DNA of 64,000 nucleotides from Sulfurimonas sp. (GTDB lineage: Bacteria; Campylobacterota; Campylobacteria; Campylobacterales; Sulfurimonadaceae). The translations under genes and the position numbers were made by a program. The stretch is taken from the NCBI GenBank assembly GCA_021648285.1, contig JAKITC010000001.1:1-64000 (forward strand), read 5' to 3'. Under the pieces are notes generated by a model. The model worked only from the letters and a program-made list of their open reading frames with translations, was not told where the DNA came from and ran no database searches. Positions 19,122 to 29,671 of this stretch are shown here, in pieces; the stretch's first letter is position 1; the number at the start of each line of letters is the position of its first letter.

Positions 19122-20760
19122 TTATATAACCATCCAAAGAGAGGAGCTTTATCCTTTTATACAAGATAAATTTTCTCAAGGCTTTAACTATCTTCTTGAT
19201 ATTACGGCTATTGACTACAGTGAATATGTGAAGACTCAAGATGAGGAGTTTGCAGTAGTATATATAATCCGTCATGAAGATTTTAAACAGACAATAGTGA
19301 TAAAGAGTTATCTTTCAATCTTGGAAGTTCAGACTGTTACAGATATTTTCAGCGGTGCTGACTGGTTAGAGAGAGAAGTTTATGATCAATATGGGATTAT
19401 TTTTAAAGATCACAAGAATCTAAGAAGAGTTTTAAATCATCATGGTTTTAAGGGGCATCCCTTAAGAAGATCATACCCCATTACAAAAGGGCAGCTTTCA
19501 CTTTGTGTCGATGATTTGCAAGATGAGATGAACAACAGGCTTCTTGGTAAAAGCGTAGTATGTAAATTGGAAGATGGCTCATTCAGCGACTGTAGTAAAG
19601 ATTTGATGTTTTTAAATCTTGGACCGTCACATCCTGCAAGTCATGGAACTATCAGAACTTACCTGGCTCTTGACGGTGAGACTATTGAAGCTGCTGTAAC
19701 TGAGATTGGTTATCTGCATCGCGGATTTGAGAAGAGCTGTGAAAACCACACTTATAATCAGATTATCCCATATACTGACAGACTGAACTACTGCTCTGCT
19801 ATCAGTAATAATATAGCTTTTGCAAAGACTGTCGAGGATATGCTTGGCGTGACTCTTCCTCCTCGCGGACAGGCAATAAGGGTTCTACTGCTTGAGCTCT
19901 CACGTATAGAGGATCACCTAGTATGTTTGGCCGCTATCTTGGTGGATATGGGGGCTATGACAAATTACTGGTACATGTATAACCCAAGAGAGTCAATTTA
20001 TGAGCTTCTCTCCAAACTTACAGGTGCAAGACTGACTAACTCTTACATGAGAATCGGCGGTATGACAAATGATCTGCATGACGATTTTGAGAGTGACTTA
20101 AACAATGCGCTTCTTAAAGTAAAAGAGGGAGTAGAGGAGACGCTTTCACTTATAAAGCACAATAGAATTTTTCATGACAGAACACAAAATATAGGCATTA
20201 TAAGTCCAGAGGATGCTATAAACGCATCTTTGACAGGTCCTAATCTTCGAGCATCGGGAGTAGCTTACGATATGAGAAAAGATAATCCATATTATGGTTA
20301 TGAAAACTACGAATTTGATGTTGTAGTAGGGAGTGTCGGTGATGTGTATGACAGGATTATGGTCCGATTTGAGGAGATTCAGCAGAGCTCCAAAATAATA
20401 GATCAGGTCATGAGAACTATGCCTGATGGTGAGATAAATATTAAAGATGCTTCAATAGTTTTACCGAAAAAAGAGGCTGTCTATACCACTATAGAGGGTG
20501 TAATGAATCAGTTCAAGCTTACATATGAGGGAGTAAAAGTTCCTGTAAATGAGTATTATGGTTCAATAGAGGCTACAAACGGAGAGCTTGGTTTTTTCAT
20601 AGTAAGCGATGGAAGTGGGACACCATATAAGGTAAAAGTAAAAGCACCGTCTTTTACAGCAATTGCAGCCTATGCAGATATGATAGAGGGCCTACAGCTT
20701 GCAGACTCAGTTCTTACTCTTGGAAGTTTAAATATCATAGCAGGGGAGATGGATAGATGA
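19114..20760 (+). CDS. nuoCD: NADH-quinone oxidoreductase fused subunit C/D
   Basis: NuoC (SGADWLEREVYDQYGIIFKDHKNLRRVL) continuous with NuoD (NLGPSHPASHGTIRTYLALDGE...EIGYLHRGFEKSCE). Confidence 0.95.
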   Translation: MSNYITIQREELYPFIQDKFSQGFNYLLDITAIDYSEYVKTQDEEFAVVYIIRHEDFKQTIVIKSYLSILEVQTVTDIFSGADWLEREVYDQYGIIFKDHKNLRRVLNHHGFKGHPLRRSYPITKGQLSLCVDDLQDEMNNRLLGKSVVCKLEDGSFSDCSKDLMFLNLGPSHPASHGTIRTYLALDGETIEAAVTEIGYLHRGFEKSCENHTYNQIIPYTDRLNYCSAISNNIAFAKTVEDMLGVTLPPRGQAIRVLLLELSRIEDHLVCLAAILVDMGAMTNYWYMYNPRESIYELLSKLTGARLTNSYMRIGGMTNDLHDDFESDLNNALLKVKEGVEETLSLIKHNRIFHDRTQNIGIISPEDAINASLTGPNLRASGVAYDMRKDNPYYGYENYEFDVVVGSVGDVYDRIMVRFEEIQQSSKIIDQVMRTMPDGEINIKDASIVLPKKEAVYTTIEGVMNQFKLTYEGVKVPVNEYYGSIEATNGELGFFIVSDGSGTPYKVKVKAPSFTAIAAYADMIEGLQLADSVLTLGSLNIIAGEMDR

Positions 20761-21194
20761 GTTTTTCATATACACAAGAAAACAGTATAAAAATAGCCTC
20801 TCTTTTAAACAGATATCCCCAAAAAAAAGCTCTTATTCTCCCACTTTTATGGTTGGCTCAAAAACAGGATAGTTACATCAGTGAAGATGCAATGGGGCAT
20901 ATCTCTGAGTTTTTGAATATGCCATATATGCATATCTACAGCGTGGCAACTTTCTACACGATGTTTAGACTGACAAAGCCTCAAAAAAGAATTATTGAAG
21001 TCTGCAGAACACTATCTTGTGAGTTAAACGGCAGTGAAGATATTAAAAAATATCTTGATAACAACTATAGTAAAGAGTTTGAGATTATAGAGGTCGAGTG
21101 TATGGGAGCATGTTCCGGTGCGCCGATGTGTACGGTTGATGGAAAGTATCATGAAAATCTTACAACTGAGATGATTGATGAGGTCTTAAAATGA
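20757..21194 (+). CDS. nuoE: NADH-quinone oxidoreductase subunit E-like
   Basis: VATFYTMFRLTKPQKRIIEVCRTLSCELNG...VECMGACSGAPMCTVD, 2Fe-2S thioredoxin-like. Confidence 0.93.
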   Translation: MSFSYTQENSIKIASLLNRYPQKKALILPLLWLAQKQDSYISEDAMGHISEFLNMPYMHIYSVATFYTMFRLTKPQKRIIEVCRTLSCELNGSEDIKKYLDNNYSKEFEIIEVECMGACSGAPMCTVDGKYHENLTTEMIDEVLK

Positions 21195-22423
21195 TAACCA
21201 GGATTGTCAGCAATAATTTTGAGATACCAGATTCACATACAATGGATGTTGCACTCTCAAACGGTCGCTACTCATCACTTAAACCTGTTTTTGAAAAAGA
21301 GCCGCAAGAGTTGATAGATATTATAAAGGCTAGCGGTTTAAGAGGAAAAGGTGGCGGTGGAGCTGCTGCCGGTAATAAATGGCAAATTGTTTCTGATTGG
21401 GAAGGGACTAAGTATGTTGTTGTAAATGCAGATGAGAGTGAGCCTGGAACATTTAAAGACAGAAGAATATTGTCACTTGATCCTCATCTGCTTATAGAGG
21501 GAATTATTGCTACATGTTACGCTGTAGGTTCAAACACATCATATATCTATGTAAGAGGCGAATATGAGGAGTTCAGCGATATACTGCAGGATTCCATAGA
21601 TGAAGCCTATGAGAAAAACTTTTTAGGAGTCGGAGCACAATATAGGGTCGATATAACTATTCACAGAGGTGCCGGTGCATATATTTGCGGTGAGAAATCT
21701 GCCCTTTTAGAATCCCTAGAGGGTAACCGTGGACATCCGAGACTAAAGCCTCACTCACCTAAGCCGGAGTTCTATTTTAATGAACCTACGCTTGTCAACA
21801 ATGTTGAGACTATAGCTTCTGTTCCCTTTATCCTTGAGAATGGAGCCGAAGCCTACAGGGCTTACGGTACTGAAAAATCACCTGGAACAATGCTCTTTGG
21901 AATCAGCGGAAATATAACAAAGCCAGGTATTTACGAGGTGGAATTTGGCGTAAGTATGCTTGAATACATAGAAAAAGTCGGCGGCGGCGTAAAAAACGGT
22001 AAAAAGCTAAAAGCGGTCATCCCTGGAGGCGCATCAACACCAATACTACCTTTTGAGATGTTAAAAGAGGCAAGGCTTGATTATGAAAATCTGCGTGATC
22101 TTGGTTCAGCTTTGGGTACCGGCGGTATGATTGTCATGGATGAAGATGCGTCAATGGTCAAAGCTCTGAAAAATCTACTCAGGTTTTATCACCATGAATC
22201 TTGCGGGCAGTGTACACCTTGTCGTGAAGGTACATCTTGGAGTGATAAAATACTTGACAGATTTGTAGCAAAAAGAGCGACCATGGAAGATCTTGAGATG
22301 TTACGTTCAGTCTCTAAAACTATGAACGGAAAGACTATATGTGTATTCGCACCGGCAGCAAGCGGTGTGATTGACGGCTTTTTAAAACATTTTGAATCAG
22401 AGTTTCTGGAGTGTATTGTATGA
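21191..22423 (+). CDS. nuoF: NADH-quinone oxidoreductase subunit F-like (atypical NADH pocket)
   Basis: NADESEPGTFKDRRIL (FMN region), ESCGQCTPCREGTSW (N3 cluster), but LRGKGGGGAAAGNKW and CGEKSALLESLEG instead of the canonical GAGFPTG/GEET motifs. Confidence 0.93.
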   Translation: MITRIVSNNFEIPDSHTMDVALSNGRYSSLKPVFEKEPQELIDIIKASGLRGKGGGGAAAGNKWQIVSDWEGTKYVVVNADESEPGTFKDRRILSLDPHLLIEGIIATCYAVGSNTSYIYVRGEYEEFSDILQDSIDEAYEKNFLGVGAQYRVDITIHRGAGAYICGEKSALLESLEGNRGHPRLKPHSPKPEFYFNEPTLVNNVETIASVPFILENGAEAYRAYGTEKSPGTMLFGISGNITKPGIYEVEFGVSMLEYIEKVGGGVKNGKKLKAVIPGGASTPILPFEMLKEARLDYENLRDLGSALGTGGMIVMDEDASMVKALKNLLRFYHHESCGQCTPCREGTSWSDKILDRFVAKRATMEDLEMLRSVSKTMNGKTICVFAPAASGVIDGFLKHFESEFLECIV

Positions 22424-23763
22424 AAATTATAATCGACGACAGAGCAGTTGAGTGCGAAGAGGGAGCTCTTTTAATAGAAGTAATGCTAAAAAACTCTATT
22501 GAAATCCCACATTTTTGTTATCAGGAAGATTTGGGTGCTGATGGCAACTGCAGAATGTGTATGGTGGATATAAAGGGGATGAAGCGTCCTCAAATAGCAT
22601 GTAACACTTTTGTAAGCGAGAATCTTGAAGTATCTACTATCAGTGAAAATATCACAGAGGTAAAACGCTCAATTTTAGAGCTTGAACTTTTAAACCATCC
22701 GGTAGATTGTGCAATATGTGACCAAGCCGGAGAGTGTAAACTGCAGGACTACTATATGGACTTTGGTCTCTACGACAGCCATTTAACAACTGCAAAAACA
22801 AAAAAAGGCAAACATATAGACCTCGGCTCAAACGTGATGCTTGATCAGGAGAGATGTGTTTTATGTACAAGGTGTACGCGATTTACTTCAAATATCACCA
22901 AAACAGGTGAGCTTGGAATCATAGGTCGTGGTGACAGTGCAAGAGTTGGAATAGCACCAGGCAGGGAGTTAAACAATCCATACGCTATGAATGTCGTAGA
23001 GTTATGTCCGGTTGGAGCACTGACGTCTAAAGACTTCAGGTTTAAACAGCGTGTCTGGTTCTTAGATTCTACAAAAAGTATCTGCCACGGATGTTCCCGC
23101 GGTTGTAATATACATGTGGATTACAACGAGACAAAATACTCCGATGAGAAAATCCATCGTTTTCGTGCCAGAAGAAATAATAAAATCAACCAGTCATTTT
23201 TATGTGATTATGGAAGACTCAGTTACACAGAGTTAAATGAGAGTTTCAACGGGGAAGTCTCACATGTCAAAGATTTGGCAGATTTGTTGAAAGAGGATAA
23301 AAAACTCGCCCTTGTATCTCCGTCTATGAGTCTGCAACAGCTTCAGGCAATAAAATCTTTTTGTAAAAATAATGCCATAGAGCTTTTTTCATTGGCTTAT
23401 ATTGATGATAGTTTTGGCGATGAGTGGCTAAGAACAAACGATATGAGTGCTAACTTTGCCGGTGTAAAAGAGCTTGAAATAAACTATGACGAAGGTAAGT
23501 TTAACAGCTCTTTGCAAGATGCACATGTAGTTATAAATTTTGACCATAAATATCTTAAAAATATGGATTTAAATAATAAGCGAGTAGTCCATTTTGCAAC
23601 TTCACATGTAGACAGTGATTATGAACTGATATTTGCGATTGCAGACTTTGCTCATGACAGCGGAACGATTATTAACTGTGATGGAATAAGACAAGATTTT
23701 TACGCCACTAAATATGAGAGCTCAAATCCGCGTCTTGTTGATATACTCGAGGAGTTAAGATGA
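22420..23763 (+). CDS. nuoG: NADH-quinone oxidoreductase subunit G, short form (about 447 aa)
   Basis: DGNCRMCMVDIKG; HPVDCAICDQAGECKLQDYYMDFG; ERCVLCTRCTRF; CHGCSRGCNI; ends well before a typical full-length NuoG. Confidence 0.92.
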   Translation: MKIIIDDRAVECEEGALLIEVMLKNSIEIPHFCYQEDLGADGNCRMCMVDIKGMKRPQIACNTFVSENLEVSTISENITEVKRSILELELLNHPVDCAICDQAGECKLQDYYMDFGLYDSHLTTAKTKKGKHIDLGSNVMLDQERCVLCTRCTRFTSNITKTGELGIIGRGDSARVGIAPGRELNNPYAMNVVELCPVGALTSKDFRFKQRVWFLDSTKSICHGCSRGCNIHVDYNETKYSDEKIHRFRARRNNKINQSFLCDYGRLSYTELNESFNGEVSHVKDLADLLKEDKKLALVSPSMSLQQLQAIKSFCKNNAIELFSLAYIDDSFGDEWLRTNDMSANFAGVKELEINYDEGKFNSSLQDAHVVINFDHKYLKNMDLNNKRVVHFATSHVDSDYELIFAIADFAHDSGTIINCDGIRQDFYATKYESSNPRLVDILEELR

Positions 23764-25025
23764 ACACATTTTTAATTCTGCTTCCTCTGCTATTAACAAT
23801 GCTCTACTCACTTGCAACTGTTCCACTTTTGGTGTGGATGGAGAGACGTATAGCCGCATTTATCCAAGACAGAGTAGGTCCAAACAGATGTAACATAGGC
23901 GGCATAAGACTTGGCGGTATAATCCAGTCAGTTGCAGATATGATGAAGCTTGTTTTTAAAGAAGAGTTTTTGCCATCGCATATCAAAAATAAATTCTACT
24001 ATCTTATAGCTCCGAGCATCGCTTTTGTGAGTGCTTTTTTAACATTTATGGTTATACCATACGCCGATAACATAACCGTGAATGGACAAATTTACTATAT
24101 GCAGGCACTGCCAACGGAATTAGGCGTGTTGTGGTTTTTGGCTTTTGCCGGTCTTGGTGTATATGGCATCATTCTTGGAGGTTGGGCTAGTCATAACAAG
24201 TTTGCGATTCTTGGCTCCATGAGAGCAACTGCTCAGGTTATAAGTTACGAAGTTGCCATGGGGCTCTCTCTTGTCTCAATGCTCATAACATATGGGACAA
24301 TACACCTTAATGAGATGGTGACCTACCAGACACAAAGCTTTTTTCTCATCCCGGCATGGGGTGTAATTATCCAGCCGCTTGCGACAATCATCTTTATTGT
24401 GACAGCGTTTGCCGAGACTAACCGTGCACCTTTTGACGCGGCAGAGAGTGAGAGTGAGATCGTAGCCGGTTATCATACGGAGTATGGGGCAATGAAATTC
24501 GGGCTCTTTTTTGTAGCAGAATATATTGCAATGGCTGCATCAGGAGCTTTGATAGTAACTATCTTTTTTGGCGGATACCAGCTTCCATATATGACTACAA
24601 ATGATTTGATAAATAATTTTGAGACTATTCTGTGGGGAGTGATAATATTTGCTGTTATTACATCAATACTATTTTTAAGATGGATGAATAAAAACAATAG
24701 ATTTGAATTTTCATCAAACGGTGAGACAAAAATCTATACTACACTTATTATCGGATTTACAGTTTTTACAACTATTCTGATGGCTTATTATGCTCTTGGG
24801 TTTGGTGAGACTCACAAAGTTGGTGTAATGATTTTGCAGTTTGTTCTGTTTACAATCAAGCTTTTTGTTTTACACTTTGTATTTATCTGGGTTAGATGGA
24901 CACTGCCTCGTTTTAGGTATGATCAAACCCAAAAACTTGGATGGAATATTTTGCTTCCTCTCTCTTTGGCAAATATATTTATAACAGCAATAGTTGTAGT
25001 TATTGGAGTAAATTATGGGAATTAA
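23760..25025 (+). CDS. nuoH: NADH-quinone oxidoreductase subunit H
   Basis: MERRIAAFIQDRVGPNRCNIGG; TNRAPFDAAESESEIVAGYHTEYGAMKFGLFFVAEY; RWTLPRFRYDQTQKLGW. Confidence 0.97.
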   Translation: MNTFLILLPLLLTMLYSLATVPLLVWMERRIAAFIQDRVGPNRCNIGGIRLGGIIQSVADMMKLVFKEEFLPSHIKNKFYYLIAPSIAFVSAFLTFMVIPYADNITVNGQIYYMQALPTELGVLWFLAFAGLGVYGIILGGWASHNKFAILGSMRATAQVISYEVAMGLSLVSMLITYGTIHLNEMVTYQTQSFFLIPAWGVIIQPLATIIFIVTAFAETNRAPFDAAESESEIVAGYHTEYGAMKFGLFFVAEYIAMAASGALIVTIFFGGYQLPYMTTNDLINNFETILWGVIIFAVITSILFLRWMNKNNRFEFSSNGETKIYTTLIIGFTVFTTILMAYYALGFGETHKVGVMILQFVLFTIKLFVLHFVFIWVRWTLPRFRYDQTQKLGWNILLPLSLANIFITAIVVVIGVNYGN

Positions 25026-25533
25026 AGTGGTGCATCGTCATGGGAATACCTTTAAAGAGAAGATGTATATAAGTGCTATATTTTCGGGCATGAAGACTAC
25101 ACTGAAACACTTCTCTGCAAATCTAAAAGATGCTTCACAGATTCCTACGGTTTGCTATCCGGATGAAAAACCGACTGATATAACACCGCGATATAGAGGT
25201 GTTCACAGATTGACGCACAGAAAAGAGGATGACTCTATAGCTTGTGTGGCCTGTTTTATGTGTGCGACAGCATGTCCATCAAACTGTATAGACATAGTCG
25301 CTATAGCAAGAGAGGATGGAGTCGATGAGAAGATGCCGAAAGTTTTCAATATTGATCTGTTAGAGTGTATATTTTGTGGCTACTGTGTGGAAGCCTGTCC
25401 ATGTGACGCAATAAGAATGGATAGCGGAATCTACTCGGTAGTGGGTGAGACAAGGGAAGAGTTTGTTTACGACAAAGAGAAACTGCTCTCCATAAAAGGA
25501 ATTTCAAAAGAGGAGTACAGCCTTGCAAAATGA
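25015..25533 (+). CDS. nuoI: NADH-quinone oxidoreductase subunit I
   Basis: Two 4Fe-4S motifs: CVACFMCATACPSNCIDI and CIFCGYCVEACPCDAIRM. Confidence 0.97.
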   Translation: MGIKVVHRHGNTFKEKMYISAIFSGMKTTLKHFSANLKDASQIPTVCYPDEKPTDITPRYRGVHRLTHRKEDDSIACVACFMCATACPSNCIDIVAIAREDGVDEKMPKVFNIDLLECIFCGYCVEACPCDAIRMDSGIYSVVGETREEFVYDKEKLLSIKGISKEEYSLAK

Positions 25534-26023
25534 GATTATTTTTGCCATATTGGCACTGCTTACTATAGTCAGCTCAATCGTTATGATAAGCGCTCACAGA
25601 CCGATAGACTCGGCACTTGCTTTTATAGTCGCTCTGATCTGTATAGCAGCTCTTTTTGGGCTTGTTAATGCTACATTTTTATTTGTCGTGCAGATAATTA
25701 TCTATGCAGGTGCCATACTCTCTTTGATTTTGTTTATAGTCATGTTTTTAAATATAAAAGATGAGAATCTTCCAGATGAGAAGAATAAAAACTGGTGGCT
25801 TCTTGGGACATCGCTTATTGTAGCGCCTTTTGGGGCTATCTTGATTGACCTGATTGTCAGAAGCGACATAGCAGTAAACATGGTGCCGGCTGAAGGGTTT
25901 GGAGGCATTAAAGATGTTGGCTTGACTCTTTTTAGCAAGTGGGTACTCCCTTTTGAACTGGTCTCAATTTTACTGCTCGTAGCACTTGTCGGTGCAGTCA
26001 CTTTAGCAAAGAGGGATAACTGA
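25523..26023 (+). CDS. nuoJ: NADH-quinone oxidoreductase subunit J
   Basis: HRPIDSALAFIVALICIAALFGLVNATFLFVVQIIIYAGAILSLILFIVMFLN. Confidence 0.95.
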   Translation: MQNEIIFAILALLTIVSSIVMISAHRPIDSALAFIVALICIAALFGLVNATFLFVVQIIIYAGAILSLILFIVMFLNIKDENLPDEKNKNWWLLGTSLIVAPFGAILIDLIVRSDIAVNMVPAEGFGGIKDVGLTLFSKWVLPFELVSILLLVALVGAVTLAKRDN

Positions 26024-26325
26024 TGTTGCAGGAATATATGATACTCTCAATTATTCTTTTTTGCATTGGAGTGGTTGGACTTATCAGCAGAAGAAACATC
26101 ATAGTTATCTACATGTCGATTGAACTGCTGCTAAATGCAGTCAACCTCTCTTTAGTTGCAATAAGTGCAGATTTAGCTGATACTTCTGGACAGGTTATCT
26201 CACTTATCATTATTGCTATTGCAGCATCTGAAGCGGCTCTTTTTATGTCTTTGTTTGTTGTTCTCTTTAGAAATAAGAGCTCACTTGACGCAGATCTATT
26301 TGACATGTTGGGGAGCAAAAAATGA
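26023..26325 (+). CDS. nuoK: NADH-quinone oxidoreductase subunit K
   Basis: GVVGLISRRNIIVIYMSIELLLNAVNLSLVAIS. Confidence 0.97.
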   Translation: MLQEYMILSIILFCIGVVGLISRRNIIVIYMSIELLLNAVNLSLVAISADLADTSGQVISLIIIAIAASEAALFMSLFVVLFRNKSSLDADLFDMLGSKK

Positions 26326-28199
26326 GTGATTCTTTACTCCTAAATATCTTGCTTCTTTCGCCTCTGTTAAGTGCAACACTGATATTTTTACTCAATATCT
26401 CTATTGCGGGAGTAAAGCAGTACATATATACATTTTTAGCCTTAATGGGTTCAGGTATTAGCGCACTTCTTGCTCTTTATATCAGCTATTTTAGCTACGC
26501 AGAGAATCAAGTTTTGGGTTCACACCTCTTTACATGGTTGAGTATTGAAAACTTTATTGTTGAAGTTGCCCTAAAAGCAGACGCTCTAAGCTCTTTTATG
26601 ATTCTGTTTATTGCACCTGTAAGTTTTTTAATACATGTATATGCAACCGGCTATATGAATAAAGATAAAAGCTACGGCCGCTTTTTTGCCTATTTTAATC
26701 TCTTTATATTTTTCATGTTTTTATTGGTCCTGGCTGACAATCCGATAATCATGTTTATAGGATGGGAGGGAGTTGGTCTTACTTCCTACGCCTTGGTAGG
26801 TTTTTATTTTGAGGACATTAAAAACACATATGCAGGCAATAAAGCCTTTATAGTAAATAGAGTGGGAGATTTTGGTTTTTTAAGCGCTCTGATGCTTCTG
26901 TTTATAGAGGTTGGAAGCGGAGGCTTATCGTTTGATGCCATCCTCTCTAACATAGGACAGATTGAGCCATCTATGCTTAGCCTGATTGCATTTTTGCTTT
27001 TTGTAGGTGCTATGGGAAAATCTGCCCAAATTCCTCTGTTTGTATGGCTGCCTGACGCTATGGCAGGACCAACACCGGTTTCTGCTCTGATACACGCAGC
27101 CACTATGGTAACTGCCGGTGTTTATATGGTGGCAAGGTTTGCACCGCTGTATAACCTCACACTTGATGTATCACTCTTTATAGCTTATATCGGAGCTTTT
27201 TCAGCTCTCTTTGCAGCCATTGTCGCAACCAGACAGTTTGATATTAAGAAGATTCTTGCATACTCCACAATTAGCCAGCTAGGTTTTATGTTTATGGCTC
27301 TTGGTGTTGGAGCTTACTCGACTGCGCTCTTTCACATGTTTACACACTCATTTTTTAAAGCACTTTTGTTTATGGGAGCAGGCGCGATTATAGTTGCCTT
27401 TCATCATAAGCAGGATATACGTGAACTTCGCGGCATAAGAGAGAGTATTCCGGCCCTATTTGTTATGATGTTTATCGCAACTCTGACCATCAGTGCAATT
27501 CCGCCGCTATCAGCATTTTTTTCTAAAGATGCAATCATGAGTGCACTCTACGCTAGCGGGCATATAGAGCTGTTTATTATCGCTCTTGTTGCCTCACTTT
27601 TGACAGTGTTTTATATGTTCAGATTAATCTTTGTAGTTTTTTACTCTAAAGTAAAGCAGGCTGGAGCCTCAAATAGCAGATCTATGATCTACCCTATGGC
27701 TGTTTTAACGATACTGTCTATATTTGCAGGATTGCTCAATGTTCCTGAGATTTTTGGCGGAAATCTTAACATATCAAATTGGCTGAATATCTTGGATAAG
27801 CAGTTTTTTATTTCACATTCAGATGAGATAATATTAATGTCGGTAAATACGCTATTGATTATAGGAGTAATATTTTACACATATAAAAGATATGCATACA
27901 GCGATACGATAGAAAAAGAGAGTGAACACTCTTTGGTGGCAAACAAATTTTATATTGATGAGATATACAGTGCAGTTATAGTTAAACCTCTGTATGCACT
28001 TTCTGTTATATTTGACAAAAATATAAGTCACCATTTAATAGATAATACAATTCACAGATTAGCACTCTATTATGAAAAACTTGGAGTCGTGTTTTCTTAT
28101 TCTGAAAATGGAAATGTAAGGTATTATGCACTTTATATGCTTTTTGGGGTAGTTTCAGGCTTTACCTATCTATATATTTTATTGAGGGCTGCATTATGA
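26322..28199 (+). CDS. nuoL: NADH-quinone oxidoreductase subunit L
   Basis: GWEGVGLTSYALVGFYFEDIKNTYAGNKAFIVNRVGDFGFL; HAATMVTAGVYMVARFAPLY. Confidence 0.97.
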   Translation: MSDSLLLNILLLSPLLSATLIFLLNISIAGVKQYIYTFLALMGSGISALLALYISYFSYAENQVLGSHLFTWLSIENFIVEVALKADALSSFMILFIAPVSFLIHVYATGYMNKDKSYGRFFAYFNLFIFFMFLLVLADNPIIMFIGWEGVGLTSYALVGFYFEDIKNTYAGNKAFIVNRVGDFGFLSALMLLFIEVGSGGLSFDAILSNIGQIEPSMLSLIAFLLFVGAMGKSAQIPLFVWLPDAMAGPTPVSALIHAATMVTAGVYMVARFAPLYNLTLDVSLFIAYIGAFSALFAAIVATRQFDIKKILAYSTISQLGFMFMALGVGAYSTALFHMFTHSFFKALLFMGAGAIIVAFHHKQDIRELRGIRESIPALFVMMFIATLTISAIPPLSAFFSKDAIMSALYASGHIELFIIALVASLLTVFYMFRLIFVVFYSKVKQAGASNSRSMIYPMAVLTILSIFAGLLNVPEIFGGNLNISNWLNILDKQFFISHSDEIILMSVNTLLIIGVIFYTYKRYAYSDTIEKESEHSLVANKFYIDEIYSAVIVKPLYALSVIFDKNISHHLIDNTIHRLALYYEKLGVVFSYSENGNVRYYALYMLFGVVSGFTYLYILLRAAL

Positions 28200-29671
28200 G
28201 TACTTTAAGTATATTGATATTTTTACCAATTGCAACCGCTCTATTTCTGTTTTTTATTAGAATAAATATTCAAATAGTAAAAGTTTTATATATGGTAGTA
28301 ACATCGATTATTTTGTATGTTGCACTAAAGCTATACATTGATTTTGATCCAAATGCTCCTATGCAGTTTGTTGAGTATAAAGTTTGGATACGTGAATATG
28401 GGATTAATTATTTCGTAGGGGTTGACGGAGTATCACTTGGTATAGTTATGATGAATGCGATTTTGATGCCGCTTATAGCTATTGCTTTGTATAAACAAAG
28501 AGATAAACATGGCTACTGGATTCATCTGCTTTTTGTTCAGGGAGGGATTATGGGGGCTGTTTTGTCTCTTGATTTGATGCTTTTTTATCTTTTTTGGGAG
28601 ATAATGCTGCTGCCGATATTTTTTATGATTGGTCTTTTTGGATATGGCAGAAAAAACTTTATCACGATGAAGTTTAACATGTACACAATTTTAGGTTCAC
28701 TCGTGATGCTTATAGCTATATTATATATTGCTGTACAGTATAAAGAACAGTTTGGTGTTTACTCTTTTTCACTTTTTGAGCTTAAAAATATCACTCTGTC
28801 CTCAACTCAGTCAATCCTTGTGTTTAGTGGATTTATGCTTGCCTTTGCAATTAAGATTCCTATTTTCCCATTTCATACATGGCTAACTGAAACTTATAGA
28901 AGCGCACCGACGGGAGCAGTTATAGTGATGTCTGCTTTGATGGCAAAGCTTGGTACTTATGCTATTTGGAGATTTTTATTTACCCTGTTTAGTGATACAT
29001 CACATGAAGTAGCACCATATTTTATTGCACTAGGACTTTTTGGTTTAATATTTTTTGGAATATCCGCAATGTATCAAACTCATCTAAAAAAAATGTTTGC
29101 ACTCTCGTCAGCTTCACATCTGTCTCTTATCGTAGTAGGCTTTTTTATATATGATGTTTATGGTCTTGTCGGTTCATCTTATTTGATGGTAGCACATGCA
29201 CTTTCATCAGCAGCACTGTTTCTCATGGTAGGTATGCTCTTTGAAAGAACTAAAACTCATTATATTGACTCACTTGGTGGAATTGCAAAAGTTGCTCCAA
29301 GATTTGCGCTATTCTTCGCATTCTTTGCTCTAAGTATTGTGGGGGTTCCATTAACAGCAGGCTTTGTAGCCGAAGTACTAATAATCCTTGGAGCATTTAA
29401 TTATAATATTTACATAGGTTTTATAACAGCCACGACTATTTTAATAGCAATGCTCTTTATGTTCAAAGTGATAAGCAAAGTTCTTTTTGGAGAGCCAAAT
29501 GAGGTGACAAAAGATTTTCAAGACCTTCGTATGCATGAACTTTTTGCACTCGTTCCATTGGCTTTGTTGGTATTGGCTATGGGAATCTTTCCAAATTATT
29601 TTATAAAAAACATTGAGCCGACAGCACAATTTTATATACTTGAAAAAGAGGCACCTAAAAATGACAAATGA
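28196..29671 (+). CDS. nuoM: NADH-quinone oxidoreductase subunit M
   Basis: FYLFWEIMLLPIFFMIGLFGYGRKNF; FPFHTWLTETYRSAPTGAVIVMSALMAKLGTYAIWRF. Confidence 0.97.
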   Translation: MSTLSILIFLPIATALFLFFIRINIQIVKVLYMVVTSIILYVALKLYIDFDPNAPMQFVEYKVWIREYGINYFVGVDGVSLGIVMMNAILMPLIAIALYKQRDKHGYWIHLLFVQGGIMGAVLSLDLMLFYLFWEIMLLPIFFMIGLFGYGRKNFITMKFNMYTILGSLVMLIAILYIAVQYKEQFGVYSFSLFELKNITLSSTQSILVFSGFMLAFAIKIPIFPFHTWLTETYRSAPTGAVIVMSALMAKLGTYAIWRFLFTLFSDTSHEVAPYFIALGLFGLIFFGISAMYQTHLKKMFALSSASHLSLIVVGFFIYDVYGLVGSSYLMVAHALSSAALFLMVGMLFERTKTHYIDSLGGIAKVAPRFALFFAFFALSIVGVPLTAGFVAEVLIILGAFNYNIYIGFITATTILIAMLFMFKVISKVLFGEPNEVTKDFQDLRMHELFALVPLALLVLAMGIFPNYFIKNIEPTAQFYILEKEAPKNDK

